This document shows, piece after piece, positions 33,743-43,318 of a DNA stretch of 62,500 nucleotides. Each line of letters begins with the position of its first letter. The stretch's first letter is position 1. A program made the position numbers and the translations under genes. The stretch is from ZC4RG17 sp035304485 (GTDB lineage Bacteria > Actinomycetota > Acidimicrobiia > Spongiisociales > ZC4RG35). The notes under the pieces are model-generated. The model searched no databases. It had not been told where the DNA came from and saw only the letters and a program-made list of their open reading frames with translations. Where the stretch lies: the NCBI GenBank assembly GCA_035304485.1, contig DATGPZ010000202.1:1-62500 (forward strand), given 5' to 3'.

Positions 33743-36700
33743 GTGTCTGGAGACGCCTCGGTGAACGAGGATTTCCTCCTCGAGCAGGTCCTGGACCGCA
33801 TCGGCGACGGCTCTCCGGCCCTGGCATCTTTTGCCCGGGTCTATCTGCAGCGACTGCCCTACGACGCTGGGATGGCTCCGGAACCGGCCTACCGCGAGGT
33901 GATCTCGCTATTCGATTTCATCCGTTCCCGGGGCCCGCGGATCGACGTTCGTGTCTTCGATCCGGACGAGGCGACCCACGGATACTCCTCTCCAGGGACG
34001 GTGGTCGAGGTGCACGTCGACGACACTCCGTTCCTGGTCGACTCGATCACGGCCGAGCTGCTCGCCAACGAGATCGAGGTCGTGCGAGTGCTCCACCCGG
34101 TCATCGGTGTGGAACGGGACGCGACCGGAGAGCTGATAGCGGTCACCCGGCCGGGTGAATCGGAGTTTCGGGAATCGGTGCAGCACTACGTGCTCGACCG
34201 TCAGCTCGACGAGTCCGAACGCCGTCACATCGAGCGCCGGATTCGCACCGTGGTGGAAGACGTGCTGGCGGCAGTGGCCGATTTCGAGGAGATGGTGGCG
34301 GTCACCACCAAGATGGCCGAGGCGGCGGCGCGAGCTGCAGGCCACTACTCGGATGAAGAGATCCAGGAGGCGATCGCCTTCTTGGAGTGGCTGACCCAAG
34401 ACAACTTCGTCTTCCTCGGGTACCGAGAGTACCGAATCGTGCCGGTCGATGGTGAGCCCGGTCTGGTCGTCGAGCCCGACTCCGGGCTCGGCATTCTCTC
34501 CGATCCATCCACTTCTCGCGCCGCCGAACCCGTACCCCTCTCCAGCCTCCCCGAAGAAGTGCAGGCACGTTATCGGGAAGGGGATTTGTTGGTCTTGTCG
34601 AAGACCAACCGGCTCTCGACCGTCCACCATCGGGCTCGCATGGACTATGTCGGCGTCCGTCTGCTGTCCGACGACGGCCGCACGATTGGTGAGCTCCGAT
34701 TGTTGGGCCATCTCACTTCACGAGCCCACATGGAGAGTGTGACCCGGATCCCGATCTTGCGACGGAAGCTCGCCGCCGTGGCCGAGTCCGACGATCTGGT
34801 GGAGGGTTCACACGACCAGAAGGCAGTCGTGACTCTGGTGGAGACCTTCCCCAAAGACGAGTTGTTCGGGCTGCCGACCGAGGACCTGCGCAAGGTCGTC
34901 TTGGGCCTACTGGCGTTGCAAGAGAGGGCGCGGGTACGACTCTTCGTGCGGCGGGATCTGCTCGATCGAGGTGTCCGCATCCTGGTCGCCTTACCGCGGG
35001 AGCGCTTCACCGCTGAGTTGCGGCGCCGGCTACAGGACCTCTTCGTGGAGCGCTTCGGGGGGTCGGATGCCGACCACCACCTCAGCCTCGACCGCAGCGA
35101 CCTCGCCCGGCTGCATTTCACGGTGTGGGTGGAGGGGCCTGCCGCGCCCGAGGTCGACTTCGAGGCTCTCGAGGCAGAGGTGCTGGAGCTGACCCGCAGC
35201 TGGAACGAGCGCGTCGCCGACGAGATACTGGCTCGCGGAGGGGAACGGGCCCTGGTCGACAAGTGGGCCCGACGGCTCCCCGACTACTACAAGGCCTCGA
35301 CCGCCCCCGTGATAGCCGCTGGGGACATCTCGAACCTCGAACGCCTGGAGGCGTCGGGTCGAGCGGCGTTGGTGGCTCTGCAGAACGAACGCAGCGGCCC
35401 CGATGTCCTCACCCGCATCACCCTCTACTCCCGGGGCGGCAAACGTCCCCTCTCGGAGTTGGCTCCTGCGCTCGAGAACATGGGTCTGACCGTCGTGGAG
35501 GAGGTCCCAACCCGAGTCGCCGGCGAAGACGAGCTGTTCATGCACGATTTCGGGGTTCTAGATGCCGACGGCCACATGCTCGACGTAGCCGACTGCGGCG
35601 ACCGGGTGGCGGCGGCCATCGAGGCGGTTTGGGCGGGAGGAGCCGAAACCGACGCTTTGGACGCACTCGTCCTGTCGGCTGGGCTGGATCACCGACAAGT
35701 CGAGGTGATCCGCGCCTATCAGACGTACTGGCGGAGGGTCAGCCCTGTCTTCACGCTCAACTACGTGAAGGACGCATTGGCCAGCCATCCCCGCGTCACC
35801 GCCGGCCTCGCTCGGCTCTTCGCACTCCGCTTCGATCCTGATCAGGACGGGACCGAGTACGCCGATGAGCGAGACGCCCTTCTCGAGTTGCTGGATGAGG
35901 TGCCTTCCCTCGACGAGGATCGAATTCTGCGGGGGCTTCTGCGGCTGATCGATGCCACAGTGCGCACCAACGCATACCATCCGCACCGGCGGGCGCTGGC
36001 TCTGAAACTGCGGTCCGCCGATGTCCCCGATGTCCCCGATCCCCGGCCCCATGTGGAGACGTTCGTGATCTCTCCCGAGGTGGAAGGGATCCATCTCCGC
36101 GCCGGTCTCCGGGCGCGGGGAGGCATTCGCTGGTCGGAGCGCAAGGAGGACTACCGAACCGAGGTTCTGGGCCTGATGAAGGCGCAGGTCACGAAGAACG
36201 CCGTGATCGTCCCGACTGGCGCCAAGGGAGGCTTTGTCGTACGCCGCCCGGGCACCGCCACGCCGGAAGAAGTGCAGGACGCCTACGAGGACTACATCCG
36301 GGCCCTGTTGGACGTGACCGACGACCTCGTCGATGGCGAGGTGGTGCGCCCCGACTGGGTCCGTGCCCACGACGGTGACGATCCGTATCTCGTAGTGGCG
36401 GCCGACCGGGGCACGGCCCGCCTCTCGGACACCGCCAACCGTATCGCTGCCGAGTACGGGTTCTGGCTCGACGACGCATTCGCGTCCGGCGGTGCCACCG
36501 GCTACGACCACAAGGGCCTCGGTATCACGGCGCGGGGTGCGTGGAAATCACTCGAGCGCCACTTCTTCGAGCTGGGGATCGACCCGAACCGGGATTCGTT
36601 CACTGCTGTCGGAATCGGCGACATGTCGGGGGATGTGTTCGGCAATGGCATGCTGCAGTCGCGGTCGATTCGCCTGGTGGCCGCCTTCGACCACCGGCAC

Positions 36701-38497
36701 ATCTTCCTCGACCCCGATCCCGACCCCGAGCGGGCGTATGAGGAACGTCGCCGCCTGTTCGAGCTACCGGGATCGAGCTGGGATGACTACGACCGGAGCG
36801 CAATCTCGGCAGGTGGTGGGGTCTACCCGCGGAGTGCCAAGAAGATCGAACTGTCGGAAGAGGCTCGCAGGGTCCTCGATGTCGAGGCGGTCACGGTCAC
36901 GCCCGCGGAGCTGATCCAGATGGTTCTCCAGGCCCCGGTCGACCTCATCTGGAACGGAGGCATCGGAACCTATGTGAAGGCGAGCGACGAGACCCACGAG
37001 GAAGTGGGGGATCGGAGCAACGATGCCGTCCGTGTCGACGGCACCGACCTCCGGGCCCGGGTCGTCGTCGAAGGGGGAAATCTCGGCCTCACCCACAGGG
37101 CGCGGATCGAGTACGCCCGCAAAGGAGGCCTCGTCAACGCCGACTTCATCGACAATTCGGCCGGCGTGCATTGTTCCGACCGGGAGGTGAACCTGAAGAT
37201 CCTCCTTCGCCTCGCCGAGGAGCGAGGAGAGATCGACCGGCCAGGGAGGGACGAACTGCTGGCGGAATCGGCCGAAGCGGTCGTAGCGGCGATCCTGGCG
37301 GACAATCTCGCTCAGGCCCATCGGCTGGCGCTCGACGAAGCCGAATCTGCCCAGCGGATCGACGCTTACGAGCAGCTCATCGCCGACCTCGAGACACGGG
37401 GCTACCTCGACCGGGATGAGGACGGCCTTCCCGATTCCGGGGAGATGGACAGGAGAGCGCGTGAACGGATCGGCCTCACCCGCCCTGAACTGGCGGTGGT
37501 TCTGGCCCACTCGAAGCGGGCATTGGCCGACGACATCGCCGCTTCGCACCTCCCGGATTCCCCCGAGATGCTCGAAGATGTTCGGGCCTATTTCCCTCCC
37601 GGCGTGATCGAGCGATTCGGCCACCTGGTGGATGAGCATCCACTTCGCCGAGAACTCACGGCCACTGTCGCCGCAAATGCGTTGATCAACTCCCAAGGCC
37701 CGACCTTCGTCGCCCGGCTGGTGCGTCGCCAGGGTGTCACCGCAGCGGAAGTCGTCTCTGCCTACAGAACCGCACGCTATGTGGCGGGACCGGAGGTTCG
37801 ATCGGAGATGGAGAGCCAGTTCGGGAAGGTCGCACCGGAGGTGTGGCGGGAAGCCATCGTGTCGGACTCGAGGTTGGTGGGGACCTTGACTCGCTGGTTC
37901 CTGCGACGCGGATCGCTGGCATCATGCGAGATCGAGGCGATGGCCGACGGACTGCGGATCCTCGAAGAGCACGCACTGGAGTGGGGCTCGCTGCATCGCC
38001 GCGCCGAGAGGAGAGCTCGCTACGAGCGGCTCCGATCGGCCGGGCTCCCGAGTGAGCTCGCCCTGAGAACCGCCGTGTCCGACGAATTGGTCCACGCTCC
38101 CGACATCTACGAAGTGGCCGAAGCCGCCCACAGGTCGCTGACCGATGTGGCTTCGGTCTTCCATCGTTTCGGTAGATCCGCGGGGCTCGACGAGCTGGAG
38201 CGCCTGGCGGCGACATCGGCCCTGGCCGATCATTGGCAGCGGTGGGCACTCCAGACCCTCGAGGACGACCTCTTGAGAGCGAGGCGGGCCCTGGCCGAGG
38301 CGGCGCTGGCGCTGTCGGAATCCGAGTCGGCCGAGTCAGCGGTCGAGAGGTTTCTCGCCTCACGCGGCGACGAGCTGCGGCGAGTCCACGAGCTGATCGA
38401 CTCGCTCGCCGCCGTCTCCGTCGAAGACGTGAGCCCATTGGTCGTTGCGTTGCGCCAGGTCGAACGGCTGGTGAGTCCGACTGGAATCAGCCCTTGA
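33743..38497 (+). CDS. gdh: NAD-specific glutamate dehydrogenase, large (GDH-180) type
   Basis: 1584 residues, the usual length of the about 180-kDa NAD-GDH class known from Streptomyces, Pseudomonas and mycobacteria. N-terminal regulatory third (ACT-like, 'HGYSSPGTVVEVHVDDTPFL'), central dehydrogenase core with 'RWSERKEDYRTEVLGLMK', 'TGAKGGFVV', 'GIGDMSGDVFGNGML' (Rossmann) and 'VEGGNLGLTHRARIEY', and a helical C-terminal third. It deaminates glutamate to 2-oxoglutarate and ammonium with NAD+, feeding the TCA cycle. Leaderless GTG start. The last 11 nt overlap the convergent rtcB. Confidence 0.93.
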   Translation: MSGDASVNEDFLLEQVLDRIGDGSPALASFARVYLQRLPYDAGMAPEPAYREVISLFDFIRSRGPRIDVRVFDPDEATHGYSSPGTVVEVHVDDTPFLVDSITAELLANEIEVVRVLHPVIGVERDATGELIAVTRPGESEFRESVQHYVLDRQLDESERRHIERRIRTVVEDVLAAVADFEEMVAVTTKMAEAAARAAGHYSDEEIQEAIAFLEWLTQDNFVFLGYREYRIVPVDGEPGLVVEPDSGLGILSDPSTSRAAEPVPLSSLPEEVQARYREGDLLVLSKTNRLSTVHHRARMDYVGVRLLSDDGRTIGELRLLGHLTSRAHMESVTRIPILRRKLAAVAESDDLVEGSHDQKAVVTLVETFPKDELFGLPTEDLRKVVLGLLALQERARVRLFVRRDLLDRGVRILVALPRERFTAELRRRLQDLFVERFGGSDADHHLSLDRSDLARLHFTVWVEGPAAPEVDFEALEAEVLELTRSWNERVADEILARGGERALVDKWARRLPDYYKASTAPVIAAGDISNLERLEASGRAALVALQNERSGPDVLTRITLYSRGGKRPLSELAPALENMGLTVVEEVPTRVAGEDELFMHDFGVLDADGHMLDVADCGDRVAAAIEAVWAGGAETDALDALVLSAGLDHRQVEVIRAYQTYWRRVSPVFTLNYVKDALASHPRVTAGLARLFALRFDPDQDGTEYADERDALLELLDEVPSLDEDRILRGLLRLIDATVRTNAYHPHRRALALKLRSADVPDVPDPRPHVETFVISPEVEGIHLRAGLRARGGIRWSERKEDYRTEVLGLMKAQVTKNAVIVPTGAKGGFVVRRPGTATPEEVQDAYEDYIRALLDVTDDLVDGEVVRPDWVRAHDGDDPYLVVAADRGTARLSDTANRIAAEYGFWLDDAFASGGATGYDHKGLGITARGAWKSLERHFFELGIDPNRDSFTAVGIGDMSGDVFGNGMLQSRSIRLVAAFDHRHIFLDPDPDPERAYEERRRLFELPGSSWDDYDRSAISAGGGVYPRSAKKIELSEEARRVLDVEAVTVTPAELIQMVLQAPVDLIWNGGIGTYVKASDETHEEVGDRSNDAVRVDGTDLRARVVVEGGNLGLTHRARIEYARKGGLVNADFIDNSAGVHCSDREVNLKILLRLAEERGEIDRPGRDELLAESAEAVVAAILADNLAQAHRLALDEAESAQRIDAYEQLIADLETRGYLDRDEDGLPDSGEMDRRARERIGLTRPELAVVLAHSKRALADDIAASHLPDSPEMLEDVRAYFPPGVIERFGHLVDEHPLRRELTATVAANALINSQGPTFVARLVRRQGVTAAEVVSAYRTARYVAGPEVRSEMESQFGKVAPEVWREAIVSDSRLVGTLTRWFLRRGSLASCEIEAMADGLRILEEHALEWGSLHRRAERRARYERLRSAGLPSELALRTAVSDELVHAPDIYEVAEAAHRSLTDVASVFHRFGRSAGLDELERLAATSALADHWQRWALQTLEDDLLRARRALAEAALALSESESAESAVERFLASRGDELRRVHELIDSLAAVSVEDVSPLVVALRQVERLVSPTGISP

Positions 38498-39905
38498 CGA
38501 CACCGAGGGGTCGAAGCCGAGCCACTGGCGAGGCGAGCTTCGCCCGATGACAGACATCGGCCACTTCGTCGACGTCTTTGTAGGCGTACGGTGCTTCCTC
38601 GGAGAGCAACGATATGGATCCTGCCCGCACGTCGACGCCGGTGAGCTCGAGTTCCGATCGTACGTCCCTGCCCGACCGCGTGCCTTTTGCCTGGCGGCGG
38701 CTCATCACCCGACCCGCCCCGTGCGCCGCCGAGTCGAAAGCGGGATTGCCCTCGACACCGCGCAAGACCCACGATGCGGTCCCCATCGAGCCCGGTACCA
38801 GGACCGGCTGGCCGTGGGGGCGCAGATCAGGGGGGAGATCGGGGTGGCCAGGGCCGAACGCACGAGTGGCACCTTTGCGGTGGACGCACACCGAGCGTCC
38901 TCGATGTTCCTCCAGCTTGGCGAGGTTGTGGGCGACGTCGAATACCAGGTCGATCCCGGCCTCAGACGAGGGGAAGGCGGACGCGAACGCCTCCCGCGTG
39001 GCATGGGCGAGGATGTGACGGTTGGCCCAGGCGAAGTTGGCCGCCGCGGCCAGCACACCCAGGTATTCCTCCCCTTCGGGGGACCGAACCGGTACACAGG
39101 CCAGTTGGCGATCCGGAACCGAGATGCCGTGGCGCTGCATCGCCTTCCCCATCACACGGAGTTGGTCGGTGCAGACCTGGTGCCCCAGTCCACGAGAGCC
39201 GCAGTGGATCATCACCACCACCATCCCCTCGGCTAGCCCGAATGCGGCTGCGGTGTCGGTGTCCTCCACTCGGTCGACCACCTGCACCTCCAGGAAATGG
39301 TTGCCGGACCCGAGGCTCCCGAGTTGGCCGCTGCCGCGCGCCAATGCGCGCTCGCTCACCGCTTCTGGACGGGCGCCGGCCGACACCCCGCCCTCCTCAC
39401 AGCGTTGCAGGTCGCGTTCGTCTCCGTATCCGGCCTCTAGCGCCGCCTCCGCACCGCGCGCCAGTACCTCGGGGACGAGAGAAGCCGGCGCGATACTGCC
39501 CATTCCAGGACCCTTGGGGATGCGCTTCTCCAACTCGTCCATCAGCCGGTTCCCGTACCGATCGAAGTCGGTCTCGTCGTACGGAGAGGCCAGCAGACGT
39601 ACGCCGCAACAGATGTCGAACCCGACACCGCCCGGCGAGACGACGCCACCTGCCTCGATGTCCGTGGCCGCCACCCCTCCGATCGGAAAGCCATAACCCC
39701 AGTGGATGTCGGGCATTGCGAAGGAAGCGTCGACGACTCCGGGTAGATGGGCGACGTTGGCGACCTGGCGGGCTGCCTGGTCTTCCTCCACCAGCTCCAT
39801 CAGACGATCGCTGGCGAAGATCCGACCCGGGACCCGCATTCCTCCCGTTCGGGGGATCTCCCACGTGACCTCGTCGATCCGTCGGAACTCGATTCGCTCA
39901 GACAT
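38487..39905 (-). CDS. rtcB: RNA-splicing ligase RtcB
   Basis: 472 residues. Metal and active-site blocks are present: 'MPDIHWGYGFPIGGVAATD', 'GVGFDICCGVRLL' (D and C ligands), 'GSGNHFLEVQ', 'MIHCGSRGLGHQV', 'VFDVAHNLAKLEEH', and 'VHRKGATRAFG' with the His that is guanylylated. It joins 2',3'-cyclic-phosphate and 5'-OH RNA ends using GTP. Downstream of and overlapping archease by 8 nt; archease promotes RtcB turnover. No rtcA or RtcR-type regulator nearby. Confidence 0.93.
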   Translation of the reverse strand: MSERIEFRRIDEVTWEIPRTGGMRVPGRIFASDRLMELVEEDQAARQVANVAHLPGVVDASFAMPDIHWGYGFPIGGVAATDIEAGGVVSPGGVGFDICCGVRLLASPYDETDFDRYGNRLMDELEKRIPKGPGMGSIAPASLVPEVLARGAEAALEAGYGDERDLQRCEEGGVSAGARPEAVSERALARGSGQLGSLGSGNHFLEVQVVDRVEDTDTAAAFGLAEGMVVVMIHCGSRGLGHQVCTDQLRVMGKAMQRHGISVPDRQLACVPVRSPEGEEYLGVLAAAANFAWANRHILAHATREAFASAFPSSEAGIDLVFDVAHNLAKLEEHRGRSVCVHRKGATRAFGPGHPDLPPDLRPHGQPVLVPGSMGTASWVLRGVEGNPAFDSAAHGAGRVMSRRQAKGTRSGRDVRSELELTGVDVRAGSISLLSEEAPYAYKDVDEVADVCHRAKLASPVARLRPLGVVKG

Positions 39906-40305
39906 CGAAGTACACCCTCCCGTGCCATTGCCCTCCTTCTTCGCCCACGACCAGACCGTGGTAGGTGACCGCCTTGATGGAGGGCCCGGTCATTTCGACC
40001 AGACTCAGAGGGACCGCGCTGCCGTGCATCCGGATGTTCGACCCGTCGAGGGACTCCACATCGAAGCTGGTGAAGTGGAGCTCCCTCGTCTCGGCGATGA
40101 ACAGCCACTCGGAGAGTACGTCGACGATGAGGTCCTCGATCGTCTCCGATTCCACCACGACGGTCACCTCTTCGACCGGTTCTGCGGCCGTCTCGCCCAT
40201 CGACTCGAACATCGCCAGCGCCAGTTCGACGATCAGGCGGGGAAGATTCGGAGCCTCGGCTTCGACGCCGGTGTCGGCGGTGTGGGGGAGTTGTCGACGC
40301 GACAT
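39898..40305 (-). CDS. archease
   Basis: 135 residues. Opening 'LPHTADTGVEAEAPNLPRLI' contains the HTADxG motif of archease, with the metal-binding Asp, and 'LSEWLFIAETRELHFTSFDV' matches the middle. It activates RtcB by helping guanylylation. The stop overlaps the rtcB start. Upstream is a short AGGAGG-like stretch within 'CTCCTGAGGAGG' that is itself an inverted repeat (40312-40323). Confidence 0.88.
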   Translation of the reverse strand: MSRRQLPHTADTGVEAEAPNLPRLIVELALAMFESMGETAAEPVEEVTVVVESETIEDLIVDVLSEWLFIAETRELHFTSFDVESLDGSNIRMHGSAVPLSLVEMTGPSIKAVTYHGLVVGEEGGQWHGRVYFDV

Positions 40306-40340
40306 TCGCCTCCTCAGGAGGTGAACACCGAGCCTAGAGG

Positions 40341-40814
40341 TCAGCTCACCTCTGTACCGGGTTCCGACTCTGCGTCGGGCTCAGGTTCATCGTCGGGGAT
40401 CTTCACGACCAGTACGTCGCATGGGGCGTCATGGATCACCGCCTGGCTCGTCGAACCGAGCACCAGCGAAGCGAAGCCGCCCCGTCCTCTGGTACCGATC
40501 ACGATGAGATCGGCATCGACCTCGGCGGCGTAGTCGACGATCTCGGAGGCCGGGTAGCCCCGCCGCTCCACTTGCTTCCACACCGCAGGCACGTCCGCCA
40601 GCGTGGCGGCGAGCGTCTCCCAGGTGTGACCGTGGTCTGCTCGCTCGATCTCCTCGTCGTCGAAGGGGTAGAAACCCTGGACGGGATACACGGTCGAGGG
40701 CGGCTGAAAGACGTGGACGAGGTGGACCTCGCCGAACGTCTCGGACAGGGCGATCGCCCGTTCGGTCACGTGACGTGCTGCGGGTGAACTGTCGACCGCG
40801 GCGACTATCGGCAT
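40341..40814 (-). CDS. universal stress protein (UspA family)
   Basis: 157 residues. 'IVAAVDSSPAARHVTERAIA' and ATP loop 'IGTRGRGGFASLVLGSTSQA' (intact G-2x-G-9x-G-S). The acidic tail 'DDEPEPDAESEPGTE' is unusual. 35 nt upstream of archease on the same strand, so read-through is possible. GAGGAGGATCG precedes the ATG. Confidence 0.85.
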   Translation of the reverse strand: MPIVAAVDSSPAARHVTERAIALSETFGEVHLVHVFQPPSTVYPVQGFYPFDDEEIERADHGHTWETLAATLADVPAVWKQVERRGYPASEIVDYAAEVDADLIVIGTRGRGGFASLVLGSTSQAVIHDAPCDVLVVKIPDDEPEPDAESEPGTEVS

Positions 40815-41067
40815 TTGTCGATCCTCCTCGTGTCAGGGTCGCGGTGCCACTCGGCACGGCCCCTCGATTGAATTGAAGCCGAATCGGGGAACAAGCCCGA
40901 ATGCGGCTCGAATGATCTCACGTCCCCAGCATGGTCGAGTTCGCGTGGATGGCGGAAGGGGCTTTAGGCCCGAACGGAGGGGAAGTTCTCGGTGTGCAGG
41001 TGTGGCATCGTCGCGTCGACGTCTCTACCGTCGGCAGGATGGAGTTGCGAGATCTGCGAGGACCGAG

Positions 41068-42087
41068 ATGCGGATAGGTGTTCTCACCGCGGGCGGCGAC
41101 TGTCCGGGGCTCAACGCCGCAATCCGGGGCGTGGTCGCCCGAGTGGTCGCCGCCGGTGAAGAGGTGGTCGGGATCCAGAAGGGATGGCGAGGCCTGATGG
41201 AGGGCCTGGCCCGCCCCCTGGGTCGAGATCAGGTCCGGGGCATCCTGTATGAGGGGGGCACCATCCTCGGCACCTCCCGTATGGATCCCTACGTGCACGG
41301 GGACGGTTACGCCTCGGTTCGAGCCACGGTAGAGGCAGAAGGAATCGACCTGCTGGTCGTCATCGGAGGAGACGGCTCCCTTCGCACCGCCGCTCGCCTG
41401 GAGAAGGAGGGCTTGCCGGTGGTGGGTATCCCCAAGACCATCGACAACGACATACCCGGGACGGAGGTCACCTTCGGGTTCCACACGGCGGTTCAGGTCG
41501 TTACCGATGCCATCGATCGTCTGACGACCACGGCCGAATCGCACAACCGGGTCATGGTCGTGGAGGTGATGGGTCGAACCGCTGGTTGGATCGCAGCCTG
41601 TGCCGGTCTGGCGGGGGGAGCGGAGGCGATTCTCGTCCCCGAGGTCGACTACGACCTGGACGACCTGGCGGACCGGCTCCGGGCTCGCCACAGCTCAGGT
41701 CACGACTATTCGATCGTCGTGGTGGCGGAAGGCACACCCGACCCTCAGGGGGAGGAGGAGACGAGCGGGGTCGACGCCTACGGTTTCGCCCGTCTCGGCG
41801 GGGTCGGCAACGTCATCGCTCATGAACTGGAGCGGCGCACCGGATACGAGTGTCGGGTGACCACCCTCGGATACCTCCAGCGCGGTGGAACCCCGACCGC
41901 CTACGACCGGATCCTCGCCACCCGGCTCGGCATCGCGGCCGGCGAACTGGCACTCGAGGGGCGGACCGGGGTCATGGTGGCGGTGCGAGGAGACCGGATC
42001 GAACCGGTGCCTCTCGACGTGGTCTCGGCTCCTCCCAGAGCTCTCGATCTGGAGCGCTACCAGGAAGCGGCCTGGTTCTTCGCCTGA
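41068..42087 (+). CDS. pfkA: 6-phosphofructokinase
   Basis: 339 residues of the PfkA family: 'IGVLTAGGDCPGLNAAIRG' at the N-terminus, phosphoryl-donor loop 'VIGGDGSLRTAARL', 'VVGIPKTIDNDIPGTEV' with the catalytic Asp, and 'MGRTAGWIAACAGL'. The donor loop has Gly (ATP-type) while the catalytic loop has Lys (PKTIDND), which is common in PPi-type and in group III actinobacterial enzymes. ATP as donor is most likely. ATG at 41068 follows GCGAGGACC; the frame is open further up to 40873 without similarity. The 253-nt spacer before it holds no gene. Confidence 0.9.
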   Translation: MRIGVLTAGGDCPGLNAAIRGVVARVVAAGEEVVGIQKGWRGLMEGLARPLGRDQVRGILYEGGTILGTSRMDPYVHGDGYASVRATVEAEGIDLLVVIGGDGSLRTAARLEKEGLPVVGIPKTIDNDIPGTEVTFGFHTAVQVVTDAIDRLTTTAESHNRVMVVEVMGRTAGWIAACAGLAGGAEAILVPEVDYDLDDLADRLRARHSSGHDYSIVVVAEGTPDPQGEEETSGVDAYGFARLGGVGNVIAHELERRTGYECRVTTLGYLQRGGTPTAYDRILATRLGIAAGELALEGRTGVMVAVRGDRIEPVPLDVVSAPPRALDLERYQEAAWFFA

Positions 42088-42091
42088 ACGA

Positions 42092-42769
42092 TCAGGACAC
42101 CGCCACCGGCCAATCGGAAGGTGGGAAGCTGTATTCGCGTGCGGCTCGGTGTCGCACCAGATGGGCGGCGGCTGCCGAACGGTGCCGCACTCCCAACTTC
42201 GAGAGGAGGTTCGAGACGTAGTTCTTGACGGTCTTCTCGGCCAGGAACAGCTCCTCGGCGATCTCCCGGTTCGTCTTGCCTTCGGCGATCAACTCGAGGA
42301 TCGATACCTCCCGAGGTGTGAGGTCTCCCAGGCCGTCCGATTCGGGGTCCACATCCGGCACGTCGTCGAACGCCTGACGGCCTCCGACCACGCGGTAGAT
42401 CTTCTCGATCAGCTGCAGGTCGCCGGTTCGCTTGAGGACGAATCCGTCGGCTCCGTTCGCCTTCGCGTCTCGGAGTAGTCGGGTGTCGGCGTAGGCGGTC
42501 AGGATGAGGATCTTCGTCTCGGGTGAGATGGTCTTGATGGGGCGACAAGCGTCGAGTCCCGAGCCATCCGGCAGGTCCACGTCCAGTGTCACGACGTCGG
42601 GCTCCTCGAACGCCACCCGGCGGATGCCATCGGCCACCGTTCCCGCTTCTCCAACGACCTCGAGTTCGGGCTCTCGTTCCACGACTGCCTTGAGGCCGTC
42701 TCGCACCAGCGGATGGTCGTCGACCACCACGACCCGGATACGGCTTCGATCTGGGTTTCCCGTCGCCAT
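42092..42769 (-). CDS. NarL/LuxR-family response regulator, DevR/DosR-like
   Basis: 225 residues. Receiver: '[19 protein letters not shown]' with phospho-Asp in '[15 protein letters not shown]' and 'ILTAYADT', 'FVLKR' (conserved Thr/Ser and Lys). Output HTH: '[20 protein letters not shown]' and '[20 protein letters not shown]', almost the wording I recall for mycobacterial DevR ('[20 protein letters not shown]'). GGAGATG before the ATG at 42769. It lies 2 nt after a CBS-domain gene on the same strand. No kinase is adjacent. A hypoxia/NO-type regulator is inferred from similarity. Confidence 0.85.
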   Translation of the reverse strand: [225 protein letters not shown]

Positions 42770-42771
42770 CG

Positions 42772-43164
42772 CTACATCTCCGTTGAGGGCAGGCGGCTCT
42801 CGCTGATCGCCCACAGGAGATCTTTGATGCTGACGACTCCGACCAGGCGGTCGTTCGTCATCACCGGCATGTGCCGGTAGCCGGCCGCCATCATCCATTG
42901 AGCGGCTTCCTCGACCTCCACGTCGGGTGCGATGGAATCGGGTCTCGGGGTCATCACCGCCTCGACGGCGGTGCGGTCGGCTCGGACGCCTTCGGCCATC
43001 GAGCGGACGAGGTCCCTCTCGGTCACGATCCCGGCCAGCTTGCCGTTGTCCATCACCACCAGCGACCCAACGTCGCTTTCGACCATCTGGGCGGCAGCGT
43101 CCTTCAGGGTGGTGTCCGGAGAACAGGTACCGACCTCTCCGCCGATGAGTTCCTCGACGATCAC
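42772..43164 (-). CDS. tandem CBS-domain protein, Hrp1-like
   Basis: 130 residues, two CBS domains (about 8-60 and 72-125): 'DTTLKDAAAQMVESDVGSLV', 'GIVTERDLVRSMAEG' and 'GYRHMPVMTNDRLVGVVSIK'. Stand-alone CBS pairs bind adenine nucleotides; mycobacterial Hrp1, a DosR-regulon member, has this size and layout. GTG start at 43164 with AAAGGAG 4 nt upstream. First gene of an operon with the DevR-like regulator. Confidence 0.85.
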   Translation of the reverse strand: MIVEELIGGEVGTCSPDTTLKDAAAQMVESDVGSLVVMDNGKLAGIVTERDLVRSMAEGVRADRTAVEAVMTPRPDSIAPDVEVEEAAQWMMAAGYRHMPVMTNDRLVGVVSIKDLLWAISESRLPSTEM

Positions 43165-43212
43165 GGTGCTCCTTTCGTGGTCGCACCCATCGTCTGTCAT
43201 CCCCGAAGGCGT

Positions 43213-43231
43213 GTCCCGGGGACAAGGTCCC
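43213..43231 (-). promoter_or_regulatory. GTCCC/GGGAC inverted repeats upstream of CBS/DevR-like operon
   Basis: TGTCCC-G-GGGACA (43212-43224, perfect) runs into GGGGAC-AA-GGTCCC (43218-43231). The cluster lies about 50 nt before the CBS gene start. Half-sites match the DosR box (GGGAC/GTCCC), but the spacing is 3 nt instead of 4. Confidence 0.45.
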
Positions 43232-43293
43232 TGGTATCAGGGCCGAAAGACCTGTTCGACCGGGTCGGGTTTCCGCTGGCCTCTGCACCGGCC

Positions 43294-43318
43294 TAGATTG
43301 CTTAGCTATGGTAAGTAA
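43294..43318 (+). promoter_or_regulatory. leaderless promoter with MarR operator over the start codon
   Basis: -10 TAGATT (43294-43299), 8 nt before the ATG at 43308. The inverted repeat TTGCTTA-N7-TAAGTAA (43298-43318, 6 of 7 positions paired) spans the transcription start and start codon, so the MarR protein would block its own initiation. Confidence 0.55.

Noticed and set aside
40856..40910. Repeated CCGAAT elements upstream of the phosphofructokinase as an operator
   Set aside because: The symmetric match is imperfect and short GC-rich repeats are common here. No clear dyad could be defined.
40873..41067. N-terminal extension of the phosphofructokinase
   Set aside because: The frame is open but encodes basic low-complexity sequence with no similarity. 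The family's conserved N-terminus begins at 41068.
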